Below are positions 45,054 to 54,519 of a stretch of DNA of 64,000 nt, piece after piece. This stretch comes from Bacillus paralicheniformis (GTDB taxonomy: Bacteria > Bacillota > Bacilli > Bacillales > Bacillaceae), in contig NZ_LBMN02000004.1 of assembly GCF_001042485.2 (NCBI RefSeq), positions 513,791-577,790 on the forward strand, written 5' to 3'. Numbering within the stretch: the stretch's first letter is position 1; every line of letters starts with the position of its first letter. The translations under genes and the position numbers were made by a program. The notes under the pieces are model-generated. The model was not told where the DNA came from, made no database searches, and was given only the letters and a program-made list of their open reading frames with translations.

Positions 45054-45668
45054 ATGGAAATGTCTATGATCGGAAAAGTGCAAGAACAGCTGGCCGAGGC
45101 CGGGCTGATCGCGGTCGTCCGCGCAGGCGATAAGGAAGCTGCTGAGGAAAGCATTCACAGATTGATCGACAAAGGAATTACTGCGATTGAAATCACATAT
45201 ACGACGCCGGGAGCGTCTGAGCTGATTGAAAAATTTGCAGGAAAAGACGGCCTTCTTGTCGGAGCCGGAACGGTGGTTGAGAGCGAACAGGCGAGGGAAG
45301 CCGCGGCAGCGGGGGCAAAATTCATCGTCAGTCCGGGTTTTTCGGAAAAATTGGCTGAGGAAGCCGCCTCATTGCATACATTTTTTATTCCCGGCGTATT
45401 AACACCGAGCGAAATTATGGAAGCGGTCTCAAAGGGTTTTCGGGTTCTTAAGCTGTTTCCAGGGGGGACTTCCGGGATTCCTTACATGAAAAACCTCGCC
45501 GGCCCCTTTCCGAAGGTTCGATTCATACCAACAGGCGGGATCCATCCGGGCGATGTGGAGAAATGGCTCGATGCCGGAGCATTGGCAGTTGGAGTGGGAA
45601 GCCAGCTGAACAAAGTGTCAGAAGCGGATATCCAGCGTATCTTTCAGCGTCGGATTCGGCAGAATTAA
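45054..45668 (+). CDS. kdgA: 2-dehydro-3-deoxyphosphogluconate aldolase
   Basis: 204-residue class I aldolase that splits KDPG into pyruvate and glyceraldehyde-3-phosphate. Family marks: [43 protein letters not shown], and the Schiff-base lysine in [10 protein letters not shown] with [19 protein letters not shown] 45054 has AGGAGG at nine bases. Confidence 0.94.
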   Translation: MEMSMIGKVQEQLAEAGLIAVVRAGDKEAAEESIHRLIDKGITAIEITYTTPGASELIEKFAGKDGLLVGAGTVVESEQAREAAAAGAKFIVSPGFSEKLAEEAASLHTFFIPGVLTPSEIMEAVSKGFRVLKLFPGGTSGIPYMKNLAGPFPKVRFIPTGGIHPGDVEKWLDAGALAVGVGSQLNKVSEADIQRIFQRRIRQN

Positions 45669-45753
45669 AGCGTGCGCAGCGTGAAAAGACTTCAGGTTTT
45701 GCAAGATCGACAGCTTTGCTTTTTCATTAATTTCTAGAATGGGAGAAAAAATG

Positions 45754-46737
45754 ATGAAAATTAAAGCAACGATTGAACGTGTGCCGGGCGGCATGATGAT
45801 CATTCCGCTCTTTCTGGGCGCAACGCTGAATACGTTTGCTCCGGGAACCGCGGAGTTTTTCGGCGGATTTACAGGCGCCCTGATTACTGGAACGCTGCCG
45901 ATTTTAGGAGTATTTATCTTTTGCGTTGGTGCAACAATAGATTTTCGTTCTTCAGGATATATTGCGAGGAAGGGACTGACACTTCTGATCGGCAAAGTCG
46001 GCATTGCCGCATTATTGGGTTTGATCGCAGCGCAGTTCATTCCAGACGAAGGCATTCAAAGCGGTTTTTTTGCCGGGCTGTCAGTGCTTGCTATTGTAGC
46101 CGTTATGAATGAAACGAACGGCGGTCTGTATTTGGCGTTAATGAACCATATGGGAAGAAAGGAAGACGCCGGTGCTTTCGCCTTTATCAGCACGGAATCG
46201 GGCCCGTTTATGACGATGGTCACTTTCGGTGTGACAGGGCTCGCGGCATTTCCCTGGGAGACGCTGGCTGCAACCGTCATCCCGTTTTTACTCGGCTGCA
46301 TTCTCGGAAACCTTGACCCTGAATTGCGCGATTTGTTCGGAAAAGTCGTACCGGCGATCATTCCGTTCTTCGCATTTTCACTAGGAAACACGCTCGATTT
46401 TAAAATGTTGATCCAATCCGGCCTTTTAGGCATTGTTGTCGGCGTATCAGTCGTCGTTCTCTCGGGTGCTTCTCTTTACCTGCTGGACCGCTTTGTCGCA
46501 AGAGGAGACGGCGTCGCGGGCGTCGCAGCATCGTCAACGGCCGGGGCTGCGGTAGCCGTGCCGTATGCGCTTGCCGATGCAAACCCCGTGTTTGCGCCGG
46601 TGGCTGATTCAGCGACCGCGATCATCGCGACAAGCGTCATTGTCACCTCGCTTCTGACGCCGCTTGCAACCGTCTGGATCGAAAAACGGACAAGACAAAG
46701 AAAACCTCCGAAACAAATGACGATCGATTACAAGTAA
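45754..46737 (+). CDS. kdgT: 2-keto-3-deoxygluconate permease
   Basis: 327-residue membrane transporter of the KdgT family with about ten hydrophobic segments. Characteristic stretches: ERVPGGMMIIPLFLGATLNTFAPG, NETNGGLYLALMNHMG, GNTLDFKMLIQSGLLGIVVG, and AASSTAGAAVAVPYALADANP. Imports KDG for KdgK. ATG 45754 or 45751 fits the GGGAG upstream. Confidence 0.94.
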   Translation: MKIKATIERVPGGMMIIPLFLGATLNTFAPGTAEFFGGFTGALITGTLPILGVFIFCVGATIDFRSSGYIARKGLTLLIGKVGIAALLGLIAAQFIPDEGIQSGFFAGLSVLAIVAVMNETNGGLYLALMNHMGRKEDAGAFAFISTESGPFMTMVTFGVTGLAAFPWETLAATVIPFLLGCILGNLDPELRDLFGKVVPAIIPFFAFSLGNTLDFKMLIQSGLLGIVVGVSVVVLSGASLYLLDRFVARGDGVAGVAASSTAGAAVAVPYALADANPVFAPVADSATAIIATSVIVTSLLTPLATVWIEKRTRQRKPPKQMTIDYK

Positions 46738-46748
46738 TTTCGTTGCTG

Positions 46749-46786
46749 ACGCACCGGGACATGTTGTCCGGGGCGTTTTTTTTTTT
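46749..46786 (+). terminator. Rho-independent terminator of the kdg operon
   Basis: Stem with CCGGGAC / GTCCGG pairing inside ACGC/GCGT, followed by a long T-run. Confidence 0.88.
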
Positions 46787-46844
46787 GACCGTTTTTAAAT
46801 AACGTCACCAAATTGCTAAATTTAACGGGTATCATTTGTGCTAA

Positions 46845-46891
46845 TATCAATATATAGTGTCTCATGAAAAGATGGACACTATATATGCTAC
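46845..46891 (+). promoter_or_regulatory. Tandem NrdR-like boxes upstream of nrdD
   Basis: Two words resembling the NrdR box ACACWATATATWGTGT start 31 bases apart: TATCAATATATAGTGT (46845-46860, 13 of 16) and ACACTATATATGCTAC (46876-46891, 12 of 16). The strong halves ATATATAGTGTC and GACACTATATAT also form a perfect 12-bp inverted repeat around a 13-bp centre. Spacing of about three helical turns matches known paired NrdR sites. Confidence 0.75.
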
Positions 46892-46909
46892 TTTTTAGGA
46901 GAGATTAGG

Positions 46910-48778
46910 ATGACAACAGGCTTTAAAGAACAGGGATTATTACAATTGACAGAAACATTTCATGATATCGTCGGGTATGGAGATCACGATATTATGCAGG
47001 AAAATGCCAACGTAGACGGCCGCTCCCCGATGGGGCAAATGAGCCGGTTTGCATCCGAAAGTTCCAGACATTATGCGCTCCATTACTTAATGTCGCCGGA
47101 AATCAAGAAAGCAGTCGATGACAACTTGATATATCCGCACGATTTAGACTATATGCCGAGCGGGACAACGACTTGCTGCCAGATACCTTTGGGCCGGCTG
47201 TTAAAAGACGGATTCCATACAGGCCACGGCTCCCTCAGGGAACCGAAGGACATTATGAGCGCATTGTCACTCGCATCCATCATTTTTCAATCGAATCAAA
47301 ATATGCAGCACGGCGGCCAGTCATTTCCGATGTTCGATTACGACCTGGCGCCTTACGTCCGCAAAACGTACGAAAAGCATCTCGCGAAAATCAAACAATA
47401 CCCGACAACTTTGACAGAAGAAGAGATAAGGGAAAGAGCGTGGGAAGAAACGGACAACACAACTTACCAAGCGTGCGAAGCCTTTATACATAATGCCAAC
47501 AGCATGCATTCGCGGGGCGGCGGACAGGTTCCGTTTGTTTCAATTAATTACGGCACGGATACGTCAAGGGAAGGCCGCCTTTTGATCAAAAATATTCTGA
47601 AGGCGACAAAAGCAGGTCTCGGCAAGGGTGAGACGCCGATTTTTCCGATTCAGATCTTCAAAATGAAAGAAGGCGTCAACGTCGATCAAACAGACCCTAA
47701 CTATGACTTGTACCGGCTTGCATTGGAAACAAGCGCTGAAAGGCTGTTTCCGAACTTCAGCTTTATCGATTCGCCCGTGAATAAACCTTTTTATGACGGA
47801 ACACCGGAAAGCGAAATCGCTTATATGGGATGCAGAACGCGCGTCATGTCCAATATTCATGGGAAAGAAAACAGCATCGGCAGAGGGAATTTGTCATTCA
47901 CCTCGATCAACATTGTCAAAATAGCGCTGCTCAGCGAAAACGTTGAACAGTTTTTTGCTTTGTTAAACCGCTACATGGAATTAACGATTCAACAGCTGCT
48001 TGAACGGTACGCCTTTCAATGCAAAAAAAGAGCAAAAGACTTTAAGTTCCTGTATTCGCAAGGCATCTGGCATGAAAGCGAGAAGCTTGATCCTGAGGAC
48101 ACGCTCGAGGATGTGCTAAAGCACGGAACATTGAGCATCGGATTTATCGGACTGGCTGAAGCTTTGACTGCATTGACCGGAAAACATCACGGAGAAAGCG
48201 AGGAGTCGTTTGAACTCGGCAAAAAAATCGTCCAGTCGATGAGAGATAAGGCCGATGCAGCCACAGAAAAACACAAGCTGAACTTTTCCTTGATCGCCAC
48301 ACCGGCAGAAGGACTTTCAGGGAAATTTGTCAAAAAAGATAAATTGGAGTTCGGTTCGATCCACAATGTCACAGACCGGATCTACTATACGAACTCGTTT
48401 CACATCCCTGTTCACTATAAGCTGACTGCGGTTGAAAAGATCAGAAAAGAAGCGCCGTTCCATTTGATGTGCAATGGCGGGCATATCAGCTATATCGAGC
48501 TGGACGGAGACCCGAAAAAAAACATTAAAGCGATGGACATGATTGTGACCGCCATGCGCCGGTCAGGCATGGGCTACGCCTCGATCAACCATCCTGTCGA
48601 CCACTGCAAGGCGTGCGGATTTACCGGAATCATCGATAACGAGTGCCCGCAGTGCAAAAATCGCGATGAGGCTTTGATTGAACGGATCAGACGGATTACG
48701 GGATATTTAGTCGGAGATATGTCAAAGTGGAATTCGGCGAAAAGACAAGAAGAAAAGGACAGAGTGAAGCACCTATGA
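46910..48778 (+). CDS. nrdD: Anaerobic (class III) ribonucleoside-triphosphate reductase
   Basis: 622-residue glycyl-radical enzyme that makes deoxynucleotides without oxygen. The C-terminus has a zinc-binding CKACGF...CPQC (two CxxC) and the glycyl-radical segment RRITGYLVGD. The middle has NSMHSRGGGQVPFVSINYG and GCRTRVMSN active-site-type regions. NrdG, which generates the radical, overlaps its stop by four bases. B. subtilis 168 lacks this system, so it marks a difference of the licheniformis group linked to anaerobic growth. Regulated probably by NrdR through the boxes upstream. Confidence 0.94.
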   Translation: MTTGFKEQGLLQLTETFHDIVGYGDHDIMQENANVDGRSPMGQMSRFASESSRHYALHYLMSPEIKKAVDDNLIYPHDLDYMPSGTTTCCQIPLGRLLKDGFHTGHGSLREPKDIMSALSLASIIFQSNQNMQHGGQSFPMFDYDLAPYVRKTYEKHLAKIKQYPTTLTEEEIRERAWEETDNTTYQACEAFIHNANSMHSRGGGQVPFVSINYGTDTSREGRLLIKNILKATKAGLGKGETPIFPIQIFKMKEGVNVDQTDPNYDLYRLALETSAERLFPNFSFIDSPVNKPFYDGTPESEIAYMGCRTRVMSNIHGKENSIGRGNLSFTSINIVKIALLSENVEQFFALLNRYMELTIQQLLERYAFQCKKRAKDFKFLYSQGIWHESEKLDPEDTLEDVLKHGTLSIGFIGLAEALTALTGKHHGESEESFELGKKIVQSMRDKADAATEKHKLNFSLIATPAEGLSGKFVKKDKLEFGSIHNVTDRIYYTNSFHIPVHYKLTAVEKIRKEAPFHLMCNGGHISYIELDGDPKKNIKAMDMIVTAMRRSGMGYASINHPVDHCKACGFTGIIDNECPQCKNRDEALIERIRRITGYLVGDMSKWNSAKRQEEKDRVKHL

Positions 48779-49221
48779 AAGTGATGAATATTATCCATGA
48801 CAGCATCGTAGACGGAGAAGGACTGAGAACAGTCGTGTTTTTAGCGGGCTGCCCGCATATGTGTGAAGGCTGCCATAATAAACAAAGCTGGAATATCAAT
48901 AACGGATTTGATATGAGTGTAGACGAAGTATTTGAGGAAATTATGAAAAATCCGCTTACAAACGTCACCTATTCAGGAGGAGAGCCGCTTTTGCATGCGG
49001 GCGAACTGATCGAACTGTCTGAGAGAATTAAGCAGCAATCCGAAAAAGACATCTGGCTTTACAGCGGCTATACGTACGAACAAATCTTGAAAAATGAAAA
49101 GCACAGCGCCTTGCTGGCCTATTGCGATGTCCTGGTAGACGGCCCGTTCGAAATCAAAAAAAGGGACTTGACGCTCCTTTACAGAGGAAGCTCAAACCAG
49201 CGCATTATCGAGCTGGCATAA
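48775..49221 (+). CDS. nrdG: Anaerobic RNR-activating radical SAM protein
   Basis: 148-residue radical SAM activase with the 4Fe-4S motif CPHMCEGC near residue 27 and the SAM-binding YSGGEPLLH. It makes the glycyl radical on NrdD. ATG 48775 overlaps the NrdD stop (ATGA); an extended frame from 48727 lies inside nrdD and is not the start. A terminator, carrying the 177-bp repeat, follows. Confidence 0.94.
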   Translation: MKVMNIIHDSIVDGEGLRTVVFLAGCPHMCEGCHNKQSWNINNGFDMSVDEVFEEIMKNPLTNVTYSGGEPLLHAGELIELSERIKQQSEKDIWLYSGYTYEQILKNEKHSALLAYCDVLVDGPFEIKKRDLTLLYRGSSNQRIIELA

Positions 49222-49225
49222 TCTG

Positions 49226-49456
49226 AAACAGAAGCCTCCGGGGCTTCTGTTTCAGCGTGTCGACAAACCCTCGCATTCGTTGTCAGGCCTGCGCGTCGGT
49301 GCTCACGAATTCCAACATTCGCTCCGCTCCGATGCTCGGCCTTCCTAGACTGCAAGGGTTTTCAATCACGCTGAAAGGATGACAAAATCCCAAAACAAAA
49401 AGCCGTTTTGGGATTTTGTCAACAATCTAAAACAGAAGCCTCTGGGGCTTCTGTTT
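49226..49456. repeat. 177-bp structured dispersed repeat (copy 2) flanked by a duplicated terminator hairpin
   Basis: Unit at 49253-49429 is 177 bp and differs from copy 1 (8908-9084) at four positions. It is bounded by 27-bp hairpins AAACAGAAGCC...GGCTTCTGTTT at 49226-49252 and 49430-49456, which differ from each other at one loop base. The flanking hairpin sequence is unrelated to that of copy 1, so it is target DNA: the nrdG terminator. The internal 16-bp stem lies at 49381-49420. The remainder to 49596 is the manA upstream region with no gene. Confidence 0.93.
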
Positions 49457-49596
49457 TTCCTTTCCGGCATTGACTTCTATCGAGATAACGTCATAATAAA
49501 TATGAAAAGGTTTATATTTTATCATACATGTCTATCAATAAAAGAAAGCGTTTTATTTACATAAGAAAATCGTGAATTAAGGGAGGAGATGGCAAC

Positions 49597-50547
49597 ATGA
49601 CTCAATCACCGATATTTCTGCAGCCTGAGTTTAAAGAGAGGATCTGGGGGGGAACGGCTTTGCGCGAGACATTCGGCTATGACATTCCCTCTGATTTGAC
49701 AGGTGAATGCTGGGCCATTTCCGCCCATCCAAACGGGCCGAACCTCGTTGCTTCGGGTCCTTACAAAGGAAAAACGCTTGCCGAGCTTTGGGACGAGCAC
49801 CGCGAATTGTTCGGCGGTGCAGAGGGAGACCGTTTCCCGCTGTTAACGAAAATACTTGATGCCAATCAAGATCTTTCCGTTCAAGTCCACCCCGATGACT
49901 ATTATGCGGGCGAACACGAAAACGGGGAACTCGGTAAGACGGAATGCTGGTATATCATCGATTGCAAAGAAGGTGCCGAGATCGTTTACGGCCATACGGC
50001 GAGAACGCGGACAGAGCTGGTCACCATGATCAACAGCGGTGATTGGGACAACCTGTTAAGGCGGATCAAAATCAAGCCGGGCGATTTTTATTTTGTGCCA
50101 AGCGGCACGATTCACGCTCTTTGCGAAGGGACGGTCGTTTTGGAGACACAGCAGAGCTCTGATACGACGTACAGGGTATACGATTATGACCGGACCGATC
50201 AAAATGGAGAAAAGCGCGAGCTTCACCTGACACAGGCGATCAATGTCACAACAGTACCGCACGTTGACAGCTATGTTGACGAATCGACAGAAACTCAAAA
50301 AGGTGTTACCATTAAGACATTTGTTGAAGCCGAATACTTCTCCGTATACAAATGGGAGATCAACGGTGCCACTGAGCTGACCCAGGATGCCCCTTTCCTG
50401 CTATGCAGCGTGATTGAAGGAGAAGGAAAGCTCACTCAGGGCGGCGAATTATTTCCGATCAGCAAAGGAACAAATTTTATCCTTCCGGCCGAAACCAATG
50501 ATTTTACAATAGAAGGAACATGCGAACTTATCGTGTCACACATATAA
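49597..50547 (+). CDS. manA: Mannose-6-phosphate isomerase, class I
   Basis: 316-residue cupin metalloenzyme interconverting mannose-6-phosphate and fructose-6-phosphate. Family marks: QPEFKERIWGGTALRETFGY, DLSVQVHPDDYYAGEHENGELGKTECWYII (zinc ligands) and FYFVPSGTIHALCEG. Length and position next to lytD match B. subtilis Pmi (YvyI). Ribosome site GGGAGGAG precedes ATG 49597. Confidence 0.94.
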   Translation: MTQSPIFLQPEFKERIWGGTALRETFGYDIPSDLTGECWAISAHPNGPNLVASGPYKGKTLAELWDEHRELFGGAEGDRFPLLTKILDANQDLSVQVHPDDYYAGEHENGELGKTECWYIIDCKEGAEIVYGHTARTRTELVTMINSGDWDNLLRRIKIKPGDFYFVPSGTIHALCEGTVVLETQQSSDTTYRVYDYDRTDQNGEKRELHLTQAINVTTVPHVDSYVDESTETQKGVTIKTFVEAEYFSVYKWEINGATELTQDAPFLLCSVIEGEGKLTQGGELFPISKGTNFILPAETNDFTIEGTCELIVSHI

Positions 50548-50592
50548 AAAGCTTGACGGTCTGCAAAAGAAGGCCGTTAAGCTTTTTTATTG
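50548..50592 (+). terminator. Rho-independent terminator of manA
   Basis: Stem AAAAGCTTGACGG / CCGTTAAGCTTTT (one G-U pair) followed by TTTATT. Confidence 0.85.
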
Positions 50593-50594
50593 TA

Positions 50595-50621
50595 TGAAAA
50601 AATATTCCGGCTCGCCGATAA
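50595..50621 (+). promoter_or_regulatory. Candidate sigma-D promoter of lytD
   Basis: TGAA (50595-50598), 15-base spacer, GCCGATAA (50614-50621) against the sigma-D consensus TAAA-N15-GCCGATAT. lytD of B. subtilis is known to be sigma-D dependent. Confidence 0.72.
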
Positions 50622-50677
50622 AAAGAGAAAGCAAGTTTTTGAAATTGAGAGGCTTATAGGCGAGGGGAGTAGAGAAT

Positions 50678-53308
50678 GTGAAAAACATTAGAAAAACCGT
50701 TATTTTTGCTGCAATCATTTTGCTCATACATACGGCAGTCCCGGCAATCCCTGCTTTAGCAGCGTATACCGATACTTCCGTCTACAAAATTGAAACAACA
50801 AAAGAGTTTAATAGCGAAAGCGCAGCGCTCAAAGCGGCAGAACAACTGAAAAAGGACACGGGATGGAAAGCCGAGGTCAAACCTTCAGGAAAAAACGGCA
50901 CAACATACGTTTTGACATCAGAAGGTGTCGAAGGGGAGAGCAGAGCAAAAAATCTGCTTTTGCAGTTTGAAAAAGAAACCGGCTTGAAGGCGTCCTATGG
51001 TCCGGTTGGACAGAAAGAACCGTTTTCCAAAGCGGTATCAAAGGAATTTGCCGGTGAAGCAAAAGCCAAAGAATGGGCGCTCCAATTTGAAAAAGAAACC
51101 GGTCTGAAAGCGACCTATACAATTGCAGGAAACAGGGAAGCTTACGTGAAGGTCGTCACGGGAGGAATCGAAGGCGAAGACAATACGAAAGCCATCCTCG
51201 ACCGTTTTCAAAAAGAGACAGGCCTCAAAGCGTCGTACGCACCATACGGAGCGGGGCAAGCGCTCGTCAAGCTTTATTCAGGAGAAATCGCAGATGAGAG
51301 CAAAGCGAAAAGCCTGCTTGTCCGATTTGAAAAAGAAACTGCCCTTAAAGGAACGATAGAAACAGTAAAGAAACAACAGCCCAGATATAAAATTGCGACA
51401 GGTTCGATACAAGGCGAAACAAACGCAAAAAATCTGCTGAAGCAGTTTGAAAAAGAACTCAAGGTCAAAGGGGCATATGAAGCTGCCGGTCAGCCGGCAC
51501 AGCTTTACAATGTGAAATCGGGATATTTTAATGACGAAAAGAGCGCGAAAAATGCCGCCGGACAAATTAAAAAGAATACCGGTCTCACCTCAAGCACGGA
51601 AAAAGTAAAAGGTGCGCGCTTCTGGATCGTAAGCATGAAAAGCGTAGACAGTCAAAACCTCAAAAAAATCGACGCCTTTTTCAAAAAGAAAACGTGGCGT
51701 TATACTGCTGCAAAGACGGGAAAAAAGCAGACATCCTTCAGAATCGTTTCCGTCCCGCTTTCAGATCAAAAGAAAGCAAACGACGGCATCCGGTTTTTCA
51801 AAAACAAAAACATTCAGGCTTCTGCTCAAAGCGCCGGCAGCACGACCGTCAGCCGCTTCCGGCTCGCGTCCGGCGAAACAGCCGTCCAAGCGCGAATCAA
51901 TAAAGGACTGGAATTCTTTAAGAAAAACGGTGCGGCGGGAACGGCCGGACCAACAGGAAAAAAAGTGTACAGCCATTATCAGCTGACGACGGAATCCGTA
52001 TACGAACAGGACAAAGTGACGAAGGCGCTCAATTTCTTTAAAGAAGCAGGCATTCACGCAGAGGCCGTGAAGACCGGCCAATATTACAGCCGGTACAAAT
52101 TGAGTTCGGAAGCTCTGATCGGAACGGAGAAATTACAGCAAGCGCTCGGATTTTTCAGCAAGCAGAATATACCGGGCAAGATTGAACAAACGGGTGAGTA
52201 CGGCTATAGGCAGTACCGGGTGACGACAGGTCAGATCACAAGTAAAGCAGATCTCGACAAGGGATTGAATGTCTTTAAGAAGAACAATGTCAGCGCAACT
52301 TACCAAACAAAGTCGGTCAGCCTGTTTCACATCTCAATCAATGAACTATTTACAGGGAAAGACCGTGCGGATGCTGCCGCCAATCGGATCAAAACGAATT
52401 ACGGCTGGCCGGTGAATGTCATCAAAGTGAAAAACGGCCCCCAAATCACAACGACTGACTACGGAATCACGCTCAGTCAGATGGTCGACAAACAGATGAA
52501 AGTCAGCCCGCAAACGGATGCGTCGGCATATGTTTCATTGAGCTACATCAATACGGCGAATCAAACCGTCACGGCTGATCTGCTGAATATCAGGTCAACC
52601 CCCCTTGTGACAAGCGGCAACATCATCGGACAGCTGCAAAAAGGGGATAAAGTCAACATCATCTCCCAGGAAAACGGCTGGGCAAAAATCAGAATGAATT
52701 GGCGAAATGCCAGCAGGGATGAAGTCGAGAAATATGTCAATCCGAAAAATTTCACACAAGACAGCTCGGCATACTTCCAATTTTTAAAACTGTCGCAAAC
52801 GGCCGGATTGAATGCCGCCGAAGTCAATGCAAAAATCCTTTATAATAAAGGGATTTTGACAGGCAAAGGCCAAGCGTTCATTGATGCGGCGAGAGCATAC
52901 AGCATCAATGAACTGTACCTCATTTCGCACTCGCTCCTTGAGACGGGCAACGGAACTTCCGAGTTAGCCAAAGGAACGATGTTCAACGGCAAAAAGGTTT
53001 ACAATATGTACGGCGTCGGGGCTTACGACAGCAACCCGCTTTACTACGGTGCAAAATACGCCTATGAACAAGGGTGGTTCACACCTGAAGCCGCCATTAT
53101 GGGCGGAGCCAAATTCATCGGTGAAAAATACATTCACCACCCGACTTACAAACAGGACACGCTCTATAAAATGAGGTGGTCTCCGAATGCCCTTCACCAA
53201 TATGCGACAGATGTCGGCTGGGCTTATAAGCAGGTGGGGAGAATGTACAGTCTTTATACATTGCTTGATCAATATACGTTGTACTATGATGTGCCGGTTT
53301 ATCGGTAA
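50678..53308 (+). CDS. lytD: N-acetylglucosaminidase LytD (CwlG), major autolysin
   Basis: 876-residue secreted autolysin. A signal peptide (FAAIILLIHTAVPAIPALAA) is followed by about ten SPOR-like repeats of some 65-70 residues through residue ~600, each with a pattern like AKNLLLQFEKETGLKASY. An SH3b domain follows (ADLLNIRSTPLVTSGNIIGQL...WAKIRM), then the glucosaminidase domain with the probable catalytic glutamate in SHSLLETGNGTSELAKG and YNMYGVGAYDSNP. It cleaves the glycan strand of peptidoglycan in growth and motility. The start is GTG 50678 behind AGGGGAG. Length matches B. subtilis LytD. Confidence 0.94.
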   Translation: MKNIRKTVIFAAIILLIHTAVPAIPALAAYTDTSVYKIETTKEFNSESAALKAAEQLKKDTGWKAEVKPSGKNGTTYVLTSEGVEGESRAKNLLLQFEKETGLKASYGPVGQKEPFSKAVSKEFAGEAKAKEWALQFEKETGLKATYTIAGNREAYVKVVTGGIEGEDNTKAILDRFQKETGLKASYAPYGAGQALVKLYSGEIADESKAKSLLVRFEKETALKGTIETVKKQQPRYKIATGSIQGETNAKNLLKQFEKELKVKGAYEAAGQPAQLYNVKSGYFNDEKSAKNAAGQIKKNTGLTSSTEKVKGARFWIVSMKSVDSQNLKKIDAFFKKKTWRYTAAKTGKKQTSFRIVSVPLSDQKKANDGIRFFKNKNIQASAQSAGSTTVSRFRLASGETAVQARINKGLEFFKKNGAAGTAGPTGKKVYSHYQLTTESVYEQDKVTKALNFFKEAGIHAEAVKTGQYYSRYKLSSEALIGTEKLQQALGFFSKQNIPGKIEQTGEYGYRQYRVTTGQITSKADLDKGLNVFKKNNVSATYQTKSVSLFHISINELFTGKDRADAAANRIKTNYGWPVNVIKVKNGPQITTTDYGITLSQMVDKQMKVSPQTDASAYVSLSYINTANQTVTADLLNIRSTPLVTSGNIIGQLQKGDKVNIISQENGWAKIRMNWRNASRDEVEKYVNPKNFTQDSSAYFQFLKLSQTAGLNAAEVNAKILYNKGILTGKGQAFIDAARAYSINELYLISHSLLETGNGTSELAKGTMFNGKKVYNMYGVGAYDSNPLYYGAKYAYEQGWFTPEAAIMGGAKFIGEKYIHHPTYKQDTLYKMRWSPNALHQYATDVGWAYKQVGRMYSLYTLLDQYTLYYDVPVYR

Positions 53309-53315
53309 TCATCAT

Positions 53316-53357
53316 AAAAAGACCGGCTATGTTCCATTAGGAACCGGCCGGTCTTTT
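53316..53357. terminator. Bidirectional terminator lytD / tagB
   Basis: Stem AAAGACCGGC / GCCGGTCTTT, with A- and T-runs on either side. It overlaps the last codons of tagB on the minus strand. Confidence 0.88.
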
Positions 53358-54500
53358 TTTATTTGCCGTCATATGCTCGCTCATAAAGTTCAACAGGCGC
53401 ACGCTCGCATCGCCTGTTGAATATTGATGCCATTCTTGTGCAAACCTCTTGATCTCTTCCTTTGTGCCGGACATTTCTTTGATTTCTTTCAGCAGCATTT
53501 CGCTGTCCATGCAGGCTTTGCCGGGAATGACCGCTTCAAAATCATCGATCAGTCCGCGTTTTTCATTATACTCTGCCATATCATACGTGAAAAACAGAAT
53601 CGGTTTATTTAAAAAAGCGTACTCAAAGGCGACCGACGAGTAGTCAGAAATCAGGATGTCGCTTTCCATAAGCAAATCCTTTAACGGAACGTCTGATACG
53701 TCTTTAATCAGCCCTTCGTGCTCTTCAAAAGTAATCTGTTCCCGCACGGACGGATGCAGTTTGACCAACAGTAAAAATTCTCCCTTCAGTTCCCCGGAGA
53801 GCTGCTCCTTAGAGAATGGGAGACGGACGGAGGTTAAACAATAGTCCCTGTATGTCGGCGCATACAGAATAACCTTTTGGTCTGGACGATCCGCTGTTTG
53901 TTTTCCGGCATGAAAATATTCATCAGTTAACGGAACGCCCGTCCGCAAAAAACGGTCATCTTCCACGCCGAATGACCGCTTGAAAATGTCCGCCATTTTC
54001 TCCGAACCGACGGTGATTAAATCAAATGAACGATACACCTTTTTAAACCGCTTGATATCGCCGGTAGATCGATATCGGTTTCCGATATCTTCGAGTCCGA
54101 ACTTTTTCAAAGCGCCGGATGCATGCCAAATTTGAATGCATGTCGTCTGAGGGCGTTTATTCAAAACACTTGTCAGGAGAAAATAATTATCCGTTAAAAC
54201 GAATTTACACTTAAACATCCGATATACGGCTTTTATGAGATCAATCGGATGTTTCTCGTTGATCACTTGCGAGCGAACGGAAGGATATTCATCTGCAAGG
54301 GAAACGGCGTGCCTTGTAAAAAGGACTTCCAATTCAAACGGCCGGCTGCTGTTGACATACTCCTCCAGCAGCGCGCGCGCATTATCCGGAAATGAAACAA
54401 GCAATACAACTCTGTCGCGCGCTTTTACCCTTTTGAAAATAAAACCGGTCAAAGCGAGACCGGCCGAGTAAATCATAACCAATAAAGAACGTATATTCAT
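53337..54500 (-). CDS. tagB: Teichoic acid glycerol-phosphate primase TagB
   Basis: 387-residue CDP-glycerol:glycerophosphotransferase that adds the first glycerol-phosphate to the lipid-linked disaccharide of wall teichoic acid. Family motifs: QIWHASGALKKFGLED, VILYAPTYRDY, LVKLHPSVRE, SDILISDYSSVAFEYAFLNKPILFFTYD and a C-terminal basic tail. 19 bases downstream of tagA; the two form the left arm of the divergent tag locus. Confidence 0.9.
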   Translation of the reverse strand: MNIRSLLVMIYSAGLALTGFIFKRVKARDRVVLLVSFPDNARALLEEYVNSSRPFELEVLFTRHAVSLADEYPSVRSQVINEKHPIDLIKAVYRMFKCKFVLTDNYFLLTSVLNKRPQTTCIQIWHASGALKKFGLEDIGNRYRSTGDIKRFKKVYRSFDLITVGSEKMADIFKRSFGVEDDRFLRTGVPLTDEYFHAGKQTADRPDQKVILYAPTYRDYCLTSVRLPFSKEQLSGELKGEFLLLVKLHPSVREQITFEEHEGLIKDVSDVPLKDLLMESDILISDYSSVAFEYAFLNKPILFFTYDMAEYNEKRGLIDDFEAVIPGKACMDSEMLLKEIKEMSGTKEEIKRFAQEWHQYSTGDASVRLLNFMSEHMTANKKRPAGS

Positions 54501-54519
54501 TCGTTATCCAAACTCTTTT

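Noticed and set aside
50800..52350. Repetitive DNA in lytD as a non-coding repeat array
   Set aside because: The repeats are in frame within one intact ORF and encode SPOR-like protein repeats.
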